The notes below the pieces were generated by a model. That model did not search any database and was not told where the DNA came from. It worked only from the letters and a program-made list of their open reading frames with translations. A DNA stretch of 64,000 bases from Alphaproteobacteria bacterium (GTDB lineage Bacteria > Pseudomonadota > Alphaproteobacteria > UBA6615): assembly GCA_011087645.1 (NCBI GenBank), contig JAALLF010000007.1:161172-225171 (forward strand), in the 5' to 3' direction. The stretch's first letter is position 1; each line of letters starts with the position of its first letter. A program made the translations under genes and the position numbers. This document shows positions 17,996 through 25,273 of this stretch, piece after piece.

Positions 17996-18508
17996 TCACA
18001 AGATCCCGTTCATCAGAATTTCGAACGGGCCCTCGGGGAAGTTGGTGTCGAAGGCAACAACAAATAACAGATACCCGCCAACCGACAGAATGGCGGAGAG
18101 CGACAGACACAGCTTGGCGCGGCGGCCACGGTTCAATAGCAACATTGCCAGAACCAAAAACAGGAAGGTGGTGATGGTGAAGCCGAGGAACGAGATCACC
18201 GCGATATAGCCGACGGTCAGCGCGAACAATGCCAAGCGGAGCTTTACGTATTCGTGGGGCTCGAACAGCGTGTGAAAGCTCCAATCGCCCTCGCCCTTCG
18301 CGACCCAACGAAAGGTCAGGCCAATGAAAACCAGCGACAGAATGATAAGGATCGTGCCAATAAAAAAGGCGCTCGCCTGCGCCGTCCAGGGCGCTTCCAG
18401 GATGGTGTAGAAATAGTAGATGGTGAAGGCCAGAGCGGCGACCGGAATGACCAGCTCCGCCCCCAGGGCGCGCTTGCGCGGTTGGCTTGCTTCGGTGTCG
18501 TCTTGCAT
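17996..18508 (-). CDS. tctB: tripartite tricarboxylate transporter, small permease
   Basis: 170 residues with four predicted membrane helices (AALAFTIYYFYTIL, FFIGTILIILSLVFIGL, LALFALTVGYIAVISFLGF, LSAILSVGGYLLFVVAF). The size and layout are normal for TctB. The N-terminus is short and polar (MQDDTEASQPRKR). It lies between tctC and tctA, with a 70-base spacer holding a hairpin before it. Confidence 0.9.
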   Translation of the reverse strand: MQDDTEASQPRKRALGAELVIPVAALAFTIYYFYTILEAPWTAQASAFFIGTILIILSLVFIGLTFRWVAKGEGDWSFHTLFEPHEYVKLRLALFALTVGYIAVISFLGFTITTFLFLVLAMLLLNRGRRAKLCLSLSAILSVGGYLLFVVAFDTNFPEGPFEILMNGIL

Positions 18509-18527
18509 GGGGTAACGCCTACGAGTT

Positions 18528-18557
18528 GGGGCGGCAAATTATCAAATCTGCCGCCCC
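18528..18557. terminator. intercistronic hairpin between tctC and tctB
   Basis: 9-bp stem GGGGCGGCA/TGCCGCCCC with a 12-base loop. Read on the minus strand it follows tctC by about 22 bases. Its T-run is on the plus side only, so on the transcribed strand it is more likely an attenuator or stabiliser than a full terminator. Confidence 0.6.
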
Positions 18558-18579
18558 GTTTTTTTCCTAAGAGGTCGTC

Positions 18580-19602
18580 TTAAGCTGGCTTGCCGGTCAA
18601 TAGCGGCTTGAACTTCGAGCCCACCTCTTCGATACCCTTGAGGTACTTGGCGGTGTCATCCATATCGCCATAATTGATGTATTCCCAGATACCCTTGGCC
18701 TTGATCACGGCTTCTTTGTATTCGGGATCGGCGAACACCTGTTTGATCGTGTCGTTGAGAATCTTGAACCGGTCGGGATGATCCTTGATCACGCTGGTCT
18801 GGATACCGAAGGCGCGCGACGACAACAGCGGCGGCAGGCTGGTGCCGTATTTCTGGTTCATGGTCGGTGCGTTGTTGAGCCGGTCGCCGGCAACATTCTC
18901 GTCGTTGAACACCAACAGCGTGCGCAAGGCAGCGCCCTTGGCGGCCACCGAACCCGACGTCAGAGTGCCCAAATCCATTTCGCCGGTCACCACGCCGGCG
19001 ATGGTGTTTTTGCCACCCGAAAGGGGAATCAAATTGAACTGAGCGCCGGTATGCTCGCCCAGCGCCAGCAGCCCCACCGAGGCGGGATGGGCCAGACGGC
19101 TGGTGGAAACGTTGAGGGTGCGTTTTTTACCCTCGGCCACCACATCGTCGATGGTCTTGAACGGACTGTCGGCTCGCACAAAGATCGCGCCGGGATCGGT
19201 ATCGACCCGGGCAAAATAGGTCAGGTCGGCAAGGTCGAAGGTCGGTGGCTTGACCACCCAATTCAAGAACTCCGGTCCCATATTGCCGAACAGCAAGTTC
19301 TGGCCGTTGGCCTCCTTCTTGCCCATGAAGAACTCATAACCGACGCGGCCCGACGCGCCGGGCTTGAAGTCGGGCTTGAACGTAGCGTCGAGGTATTTTT
19401 TCCAGATGCCGGTAAAAGCGCGTAAATTCCGATCGGCGCCGCCACCGGCACGCGTCGGCACGGTTACGCTAATATCGCCGTCCGGAAACCCGGCGCCGAA
19501 CGCGCCGGCGAAGGGTACGCTGGACGCCGCCGCGGCGCCCAAGATAGTGGCCGAGCCTTGTAGAAGCGTGCGGCGGTCAAACGGTTTATCGAATAGGGTC
19601 AT
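18580..19602 (-). CDS. tctC: tripartite tricarboxylate transporter, binding protein
   Basis: 340 residues. The N-terminus MTLFDKPFDRRTLLQGSA contains R10-R11 in a twin-arginine context followed by a hydrophobic stretch, so export by Tat is likely. The mature protein follows the TctC/Bug pattern: SVTVPTRAGGGADRNLRAF, FLNWVVKPPTFDLADLTYFARV, and a C-terminal half with GIWEYINYG. It binds a carboxylate in the periplasm and is the first gene of the operon tctC-tctB-tctA-LVIVD. A GGAGG-type site precedes the ATG. Confidence 0.9.
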   Translation of the reverse strand: MTLFDKPFDRRTLLQGSATILGAAAASSVPFAGAFGAGFPDGDISVTVPTRAGGGADRNLRAFTGIWKKYLDATFKPDFKPGASGRVGYEFFMGKKEANGQNLLFGNMGPEFLNWVVKPPTFDLADLTYFARVDTDPGAIFVRADSPFKTIDDVVAEGKKRTLNVSTSRLAHPASVGLLALGEHTGAQFNLIPLSGGKNTIAGVVTGEMDLGTLTSGSVAAKGAALRTLLVFNDENVAGDRLNNAPTMNQKYGTSLPPLLSSRAFGIQTSVIKDHPDRFKILNDTIKQVFADPEYKEAVIKAKGIWEYINYGDMDDTAKYLKGIEEVGSKFKPLLTGKPA

Positions 19603-19714
19603 GGTTGCCTCCCTGCAGATTTCAAAGGTTTATTGTTTTGAAAACTGTAGGCGTCGCCAGCGGCAACGACAACTCAATAGATAGTTCTAGAACCCCGAAA
19701 CTGTTGTGCCGGAT

Positions 19715-19736
19715 GATCCCGCAATCCAGCGGGATC
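19715..19736 (-). terminator. hairpin after alpha/beta hydrolase
   Basis: Perfect 8-bp stem GATCCCGC/GCGGGATC with a 6-base loop, one base after the stop codon of the minus-strand hydrolase. No clear U-run follows. Confidence 0.55.
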
Positions 19737-19737
19737 C

Positions 19738-20667
19738 TTAGCCCGTATAATTTGGCGCCGGCTGGGTGAGGAAATCGTGCAGGATTTCATAGGCCATCAG
19801 ATAGTTTTTCTGCTGAAAACTGGCGTGTGATATGCCCGCCATCACCTTGAATTGCTTGTCGGAGTTGGGTAGCAGGCGGAAGAAATCGAGCAAGTCCTCC
19901 ATCGAAGCGATGCCGTCCCATTGGCCGCGCATGATCAGGGTCGGCATGGTGATCTTTGCCGGATCGACCACCGGCAGGTTTTCGCACATGTCCACATAGG
20001 TGCCGTTGGGGATCGAATCGTCCAACGCGCAGATCGCCGCGGCAAAGGCCTCGACGACGCCATCCTCGGCGCAGCCGGGATGGTCGCGCGAGAATATGGA
20101 GCGCACGAAATCCAGATTTATCGGCCGCCGGTTATGGGATTTGAACTCAGGTAATTTCTTACGCCGGTTCTCTAATGTGGGACTGCCCGCGCCGGTCCAC
20201 ACCATGGCGTCGAGGGCGAGCCGCGCGACCCGGCCCGGATGGCGCTGAGCGAACAGGCTGGCCCGCAGCGCGCCCGACGAAATCCCGTACACATGGACTT
20301 TATCGATACCACGCAGGCCGCAAATATAGTCACACGCCGCCGCCACATCGTCGGCGCCGTTGGAAATATCGAAGTTCGAGTCCCGGCCCTTGTCGGATCG
20401 TCCATAGCCTTCGACATCCAAACACCAAGTGTCGAAGCCTTGTAGCGCAAACCAGTTCATGGCTGAAGAATAGGGCCGTCCCTCGACATGCAGATCGAAG
20501 GTCGGCTGGGAGGCCATCGACGAGCCATGCACAAACACGATGGTGCCCGCCCCACCGTCCGGCCGGTCGAGATACTTCTCCCACAGAAATAAATTCGTAT
20601 CGCCCTTCCGGGTCCAATGTTCTTCGCCGACGACCTCGTCTTCCCGGCGATCGGGTTGCGCGTTCAC
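19738..20667 (-). CDS. alpha/beta hydrolase
   Basis: 309 residues with the fold's landmarks: oxyanion-hole strand FVHGSSMAS (residues 45-53), nucleophile elbow G128-I-S130-S-G132, a late strand with TLIMRGQWDGIAS (candidate Asp), and H281 in GISHASFQQ. No signal peptide is seen. It is an esterase, lactonase or related serine hydrolase of unknown substrate. It lies just upstream of tctC on the same strand but is separated by a terminator-like hairpin, so it is probably a separate unit. Confidence 0.85.
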   Translation of the reverse strand: MNAQPDRREDEVVGEEHWTRKGDTNLFLWEKYLDRPDGGAGTIVFVHGSSMASQPTFDLHVEGRPYSSAMNWFALQGFDTWCLDVEGYGRSDKGRDSNFDISNGADDVAAACDYICGLRGIDKVHVYGISSGALRASLFAQRHPGRVARLALDAMVWTGAGSPTLENRRKKLPEFKSHNRRPINLDFVRSIFSRDHPGCAEDGVVEAFAAAICALDDSIPNGTYVDMCENLPVVDPAKITMPTLIMRGQWDGIASMEDLLDFFRLLPNSDKQFKVMAGISHASFQQKNYLMAYEILHDFLTQPAPNYTG

Positions 20668-20788
20668 CTGCTCACTCCTTCAGAGGGCTCAAATACCGCG
20701 CCAATTTCTATAAGGGGGCCAAGCGGCGCAAGACTGGGCGCGGCGCCCGACGGCGTCACGCGCAGCCTCGGCCGGCAAACCGCAATGC

Positions 20789-21844
20789 TTAGGTCACGGT
20801 CTTAAACTGGACGACGGAGACCCACATTTTGTCGTTCGAGATATTCCGGAAGAATTCAAGATCGGCGCTGGCGTTATCGGCGCTTTCGAAAGCCCGCAAG
20901 GCTTCGATACTGCCATCGGGCCGGCTCAGACATAGAACATGGATCGGCGTGGGTTCGCCATCCTCCGCGCCGGCATCGGCGCCGGACGGAAAAAGCGTGA
21001 CCGGCGACAACCAAAATTTCTCGTTGGCGATCTTTTCCGAAAGCGCGCAATCGGCGGCGGCGAATTGTTCATTCTCGTAGATCCGCAGCGCTTCCAAGGC
21101 CCCGGTCTTGGTACGCCCACACAGGGCGATGACCGCCTTGGTTCCGTCGACCAATAATTGCTGGCTGAGATCGGCAGTCTGACTAGCGGGCGGCGTCGAG
21201 GATACAGGCGCGGGAGCTGCCGGCGCTTCAGCAGGTTCCGGCGCGGCGGCCGCGTCGTTGCTCGCAGAACGCATCGCGATCACTCCAGAATCGTCTCCAG
21301 GCGTTTTATCTTCCGGCATTTCGGGTTCTTCCTCCGCAATATCATCTACGCTTTTTAGATGGGGGGGTGGCTTGGGAGCTGGCTCGGCCGGCTCTGCGTC
21401 AGTTCCGTCTTCCGCCGGCGGCGAAGCCGCCAACAACACCGATTTCGGATCAACGCCGAGTTCATGGCACAGCGCCTCGACCGGTTCCATATCGACTTGG
21501 CCGGCTTCGGCCTCGGTGCCGGCAACAGCTAACGCAATCCGCGCCAACAGTTCCGCCTCGTCAGCATCGCCGGCGCCTTTGCGAGCAACATCAAGCGCCC
21601 GCGAGCGCGCCTTGCGCGGGCTGACGCGGAACTCTTCGACGAAACGGTCGAAGGTCTCGACGAATTCATTGGTATCGAAAACTTTCAGGTCGGGCAGGCT
21701 ATCGAGAATATGGTCGATCCGAACCCGCGTCGCGAAACTGACTTTGCCCTCGGGCGCCGCGACAAGGGCGCAAACCGCGATCGTCGCTTCCCAAAACGCG
21801 CGCCGCTGGTGGCGGCCCATTCCCTGACGCAGTGCCTCTAGCAT
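20789..21844 (-). CDS. TerB-like protein with two C-terminal repeats
   Basis: 351 residues. Residues ~5-150 form a helical TerB-like domain (RAFWEATIAVCALVAAPEG, then acidic helices). Residues ~150-230 are a low-complexity Ala/Pro/Glu linker. Residues 235-299 and 300-351 are two copies of one unit: LCGRTKTGALEALRIYENE matches LCLSRPDGSIEALRAFESA, and IANEKFWLSPVTLF matches ISNDKMWVSVVQF. TerB domains occur with membrane-associated stress and tellurite systems, but no ter genes are nearby. The repeated unit is not one I recognise. No signal peptide or membrane helix. It is divergent from the exported-protein gene at 22196. Confidence 0.78.
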   Translation of the reverse strand: MLEALRQGMGRHQRRAFWEATIAVCALVAAPEGKVSFATRVRIDHILDSLPDLKVFDTNEFVETFDRFVEEFRVSPRKARSRALDVARKGAGDADEAELLARIALAVAGTEAEAGQVDMEPVEALCHELGVDPKSVLLAASPPAEDGTDAEPAEPAPKPPPHLKSVDDIAEEEPEMPEDKTPGDDSGVIAMRSASNDAAAAPEPAEAPAAPAPVSSTPPASQTADLSQQLLVDGTKAVIALCGRTKTGALEALRIYENEQFAAADCALSEKIANEKFWLSPVTLFPSGADAGAEDGEPTPIHVLCLSRPDGSIEALRAFESADNASADLEFFRNISNDKMWVSVVQFKTVT

Positions 21845-22195
21845 TAGACCGCAACCCTAAGATTAGTGTTTGCCCGGCTCTGAACGTCACAGTACTGCAG
21901 CCGCCAGCGCCTGAAAACTCCGCGGCGGGTAATTTTGGCGAATTTTCCCGTATTTACCCACCGTTAACCATAAATATTCGGCAACTGAGCTTTCTGCGGA
22001 AATTAAACCACCGCATCTCCTCTTCCGTAAAACTTACATTCACCAATGCGCGCTAATTTAGGGGCCAAGAGGAATCGGTCGCCATTGTATTTTGCATTCC
22101 TGGCAACAACACGAAGCGGAGCCTTCATAATTGCCATGAAGCGGTCATAATTGTTGGCCCAACTATCCTGTCGACGCCCTCAAATGGAGTCACCT
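21845..22195. other. divergent intergenic region
   Basis: About 350 bp between the TerB-like gene (minus) and the small exported-protein gene (plus), AT-richer than its flanks. The motif TCATAATTG occurs twice close together near 22125 and 22145. No gene or strong hairpin was seen; it presumably carries the two divergent promoters. Confidence 0.5.
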
Positions 22196-22621
22196 ATGTC
22201 ACGCCTACTCATACTTCTCGCCGCCGCGACTTTCTTTTTGGCCCCGAATTCCGGCGCTATCGCCGCCGAACCTGTTCAACTCACCCAAAACAATACGGTG
22301 ATCGAGAAGGTTTTCAACGACCTTGAACGTAAAGTTATCCGCGAGGTCTTGGGCGGAGCCGACATTCAGGATGTCGAAGCAGACCAGGGAAAACGCGGCA
22401 AGAAGGGCAAGGGATCGAAAGGCGCGCCTCCCGGCCTCGCCAAGCGTGACAGTCTGCCGCCAGGATTGGAGAAAAAGAACTTCCCCGCGCATCTGCGCTC
22501 ACAACTGCCGGCGCCCCTGCAAGGAACCCAGCGGGTGCTCGTCGGCAATGACGCGGTGCTGATCGACACGGCCACCAACATCGTGCTCGACGTCATCCGC
22601 GACGTCGTCAGGAACCGCTAG
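22196..22621 (+). CDS. small exported protein
   Basis: 141 residues from the ATG at 22196, which has TGGAG upstream; a TTG at 22151 would add a non-conserved tail that spoils the signal peptide. Signal peptide about 1-24 (ends AIAAEP). The mature protein has an amphipathic N-terminal helix (NNTVIEKVFNDLERKVIREV), a basic Gly/Lys stretch, and a Pro-Gly-Leu rich segment (GAPPGLAKRDSLPPGLEKK) resembling RcnB-like periplasmic proteins. It ends with GTQRVLVGNDAVLIDTATN, typical of that group. Function unknown. It is followed 34 bases later by the Sel1 lipoprotein, so the two are probably co-transcribed. Confidence 0.75.
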   Translation: MSRLLILLAAATFFLAPNSGAIAAEPVQLTQNNTVIEKVFNDLERKVIREVLGGADIQDVEADQGKRGKKGKGSKGAPPGLAKRDSLPPGLEKKNFPAHLRSQLPAPLQGTQRVLVGNDAVLIDTATNIVLDVIRDVVRNR

Positions 22622-22655
22622 CGACGCCGATCGAAACATAAGGAACAGCCGGATC

Positions 22656-23822
22656 ATGAAATCTACTCTGCCCCGCGGAACTCCGCTTGCGTTGCTCGCC
22701 ATGATGGTGGCGTTGGCAGCGTGTACCCAGGTCCAAGAAACCCTGCAGTCGGCCAATGAGAAAATTCACGAGCTGACCGGCACTAGTGAAACCGAGGGCA
22801 GCAGCGCCCCGAACCCGAAGGCAAAGCCGAGCGATAGTACCGTCAGCACCGCCGCCGATGCCGATGTCGCACTGGCGGTTCGCCTGATGGAGGGCGACGG
22901 GGTGCCGCACGATCCCAAGCGGGCCGTCGAACTGGTCATTCCCCACGCCGATGCCGGCCATGCGGAAGCGCAATTCTTGTTGGGTCTCGCCTATGGCACA
23001 GGCCAGGGCATCGAAAAAGATCGCGCCACGGCAGTTTCCTGGTACCGCCGCGCGGCTGCGCAAGATCAGGCGCATGCGCAATTTTTGCTGGGTCTGGCGT
23101 CACTACGCGGCGACGGCGCGGCGAAGGATTTGACCGAGGCAAACCGGTGGTTCGAAAAGTCGGCGCAGAACGGTAATGCCGGGGCGCAGTATCAGTTGGC
23201 GCTAACCTATGAGCGCGGCCAAGGCGTCGAAAAAGACGAAACCACCGCCGTCCAATGGTTCGAGAAAGCCGCCGAGCAAGGCCATGCGGACGCTCAGTTC
23301 AAGACCGGCGCGGCCTATCAAGTCGGCCGCGGCGTGGCGAAAAACCGCGCCTGGGCGACGCGCTGGTTCGCCAAGGCCGCCCTACAAGGCGTCGCCAACG
23401 GCCAGTATATGACCGGTTTGGCCTACGCGGCGGGCTCGGGCGTGCCGAAGGACAACGCCATCGCCTACCGCTGGTTTTCAGTGGCCGTGGCGCGCGGCTT
23501 CGATAAGGCCGAACCGTTTCGCAATCGCATCGGCGAGCGCTTGAACGAAGATCGCCGCGCCAAAGAAAACGCCGCCGCACAGCGGTGGAAGCCCCTCGGC
23601 GCGGAAAAGGCCACCGGGGTCGAGGACAACCCGTCGATCGCCTTTGCCCAGCACACGCTGGCCAGCCTTGGGTTCAAACCAGGAGTTGCCGACGGAATAT
23701 TCGGCCCCAAGACAAGCGGGGCGGTCAAAGCCTATGAAAAGGCAAAGGGCATTCCCGTCTCGGGCGCCATTTCACGCGAATTGCTGAATAGGTTGAAAGA
23801 CGATCCTATCCACGCCAGCTAA
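22656..23822 (+). CDS. Sel1-repeat lipoprotein with peptidoglycan-binding domain
   Basis: 388 residues. The N-terminus has a lipobox (ALAAC, Cys near residue 23), so it is a lipoprotein. Residues ~65-300 hold about six Sel1 repeats (for example AEAQFLLGLAYGTGQGIEKD). Residues ~325-385 are a PG_binding_1 domain: AQHTLASLGFKPGVADGIFG followed by KTSGAVKAYEKAKGIPVSG. It is presumably anchored in the outer membrane and contacts peptidoglycan, acting as an envelope scaffold. AAGGA precedes the ATG. It follows the small exported protein and is convergent with the acidic exported protein at 23887. Confidence 0.88.
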   Translation: MKSTLPRGTPLALLAMMVALAACTQVQETLQSANEKIHELTGTSETEGSSAPNPKAKPSDSTVSTAADADVALAVRLMEGDGVPHDPKRAVELVIPHADAGHAEAQFLLGLAYGTGQGIEKDRATAVSWYRRAAAQDQAHAQFLLGLASLRGDGAAKDLTEANRWFEKSAQNGNAGAQYQLALTYERGQGVEKDETTAVQWFEKAAEQGHADAQFKTGAAYQVGRGVAKNRAWATRWFAKAALQGVANGQYMTGLAYAAGSGVPKDNAIAYRWFSVAVARGFDKAEPFRNRIGERLNEDRRAKENAAAQRWKPLGAEKATGVEDNPSIAFAQHTLASLGFKPGVADGIFGPKTSGAVKAYEKAKGIPVSGAISRELLNRLKDDPIHAS

Positions 23823-23886
23823 GCGCTCGCGCGGTCGGGATCGTCGGATCGTTACTTAGATTGGGTGTGGCTGGTCGCAAACCGTC

Positions 23887-24573
23887 TTAGCTGTCGCCGT
23901 CTTCGTCGTCTTCGTCGTCTGTCCCGGCGTCGTCCTCTTCGTCGGGGTCGAGCAGCCGATTGACCTCCGCCACAACTTCGTCATCGACGCGGCCGTCCTC
24001 ATCTGACTTGTTGGAAATCTCGCCCAGCGCTTCGCGTTGTTCTTCCGGGGTCAGGCCGAGGACGGGCACGTCTGCCTCCGGATCGCCTTCGACCGCCTCG
24101 GCGTAAGCCGCCAGCAATCCGACGATCGAATTTTCCCGGTTTGCATTCTCCAGCGCGGTTGGCGATGCATGCGCCGCGTTGAGATTGCCGAGCAAGCTTG
24201 CAAGCTTGCCATGAGCATTGGGCGCGCCATCGTCGTCATGGTTATTGCCTTCGACGCCGTCGTCATGATTCTTGGCATGGCCGTTGCCCTTGGCCTTGAT
24301 ATGGCCATTGCCGACTTTTCCGTCGCCATCTTCATCGTCGTGTTCACCGTCGGCGGATTCGATGTCGGAATCGCCGCTGTTGCCGCCCTTGCTACTGCTC
24401 TTGCCGCCCTTACCGCCTTTGCCGCTGCTTTTGCCGCTGCCTTTACCTTTGGCGAAAGCCGACTTGATTTCCGGCGCAAAATTATCGCCAACGCCGATCG
24501 GCGCCGCGCTCAAACCAAAAGCAATAAAGCCGGCAATTGCTAGGGAACTGACGGAAATGCGAACGGGTTTCAT
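23887..24573 (-). CDS. acidic low-complexity exported protein
   Basis: 228 residues: signal peptide (about 1-24 or 1-41), a Gly/Ser/Lys-rich stretch (41-66), an Asp/His/Gly-rich stretch (67-120), a non-repetitive block at 122-160 with LLGNLNAAHASPTAL and ENSIVGLLAAYAEA, then a strongly acidic tail of Asp and Glu. I recall the N-A-A-H-A-S-P-T-A-L block from other alphaproteobacterial exported proteins of unknown function. The acidic and His-rich parts suggest divalent-metal binding (inference). It is convergent with the Sel1 lipoprotein and has a long AT-rich promoter region behind it. Confidence 0.72.
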   Translation of the reverse strand: MKPVRISVSSLAIAGFIAFGLSAAPIGVGDNFAPEIKSAFAKGKGSGKSSGKGGKGGKSSSKGGNSGDSDIESADGEHDDEDGDGKVGNGHIKAKGNGHAKNHDDGVEGNNHDDDGAPNAHGKLASLLGNLNAAHASPTALENANRENSIVGLLAAYAEAVEGDPEADVPVLGLTPEEQREALGEISNKSDEDGRVDDEVVAEVNRLLDPDEEDDAGTDDEDDEDGDS

Positions 24574-25273
24574 CGGGGTTACTCCAATAATTTTTCGCCG
24601 AGAAAATTCAGTCTAAATGCTAGCTCATTTTGCACCTTATTGCACGCGCCCACGCCGTGCGATCGCATGGGGTTTCGATAAAATTTTAGCTAAATGCGTC
24701 AGACTTCACTTAACTGTGACACCGCCATAGTTTCGCCAAACGGTGTTTAAGTGTGCGAATACTTTCGCTTTTTGACGCCTTAATTGTCTTATTTATCGAT
24801 CATATCCGAATCACAATAAATAGAATAGATTTTAACCATATTAGAACTACCTGAATTTCATGCTGACTGTTGCTTACACCGTCGTACGAAGTTCGAATTT
24901 CCTAGTCTTATCCGATCTTTCGACGACGGCTAAACCGCTGAAAAGCGGGCTTTGACGATGCTGCGAGCTGTTTTGGTGGCGATAGAATTGTAACCGATCG
25001 AAAGAAATGACGGCGACCCATGTTTGCCAAACCGACCCCCCTCCCAAGGCGTTTTCCCCCCGCCCCTGATGGCGCGGCGAATATCGGTTTGAAGGGGTCG
25101 ATCGGAACGCCGACGCTCGCAAATCCCGGACAGCTAGTCCGTGTTCACTCGTATCTATCTATCAATCGTGAATTGGTACTGTCGGTAACTATGGTTAATC
25201 GGCTGTTAACCATATGCGGGTCAAAGTTAGTCCTAGTAAGCCGTGTTCCTGTTTCAACTTGAGGAGGTACCCG
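24574..25273. other. 700-bp divergent intergenic region
   Basis: It separates the acidic exported protein (minus) from prkA (plus). 24600-24860 is notably AT-rich. A CtrA-type box lies at 25195-25209. An ATG-initiated frame opens at 25214 but runs in phase into prkA and has no site. I see no RNA gene or riboswitch fold that I recognise. Confidence 0.5.
25195..25209. promoter_or_regulatory. CtrA-type box upstream of prkA
   Basis: TTAA-TCGGCTG-TTAA fits the CtrA consensus TTAA-N7-TTAA exactly and lies 64 bases before the prkA ATG. With its right flank it differs at one position from the box before the sensor kinase at 4064. Confidence 0.6.
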
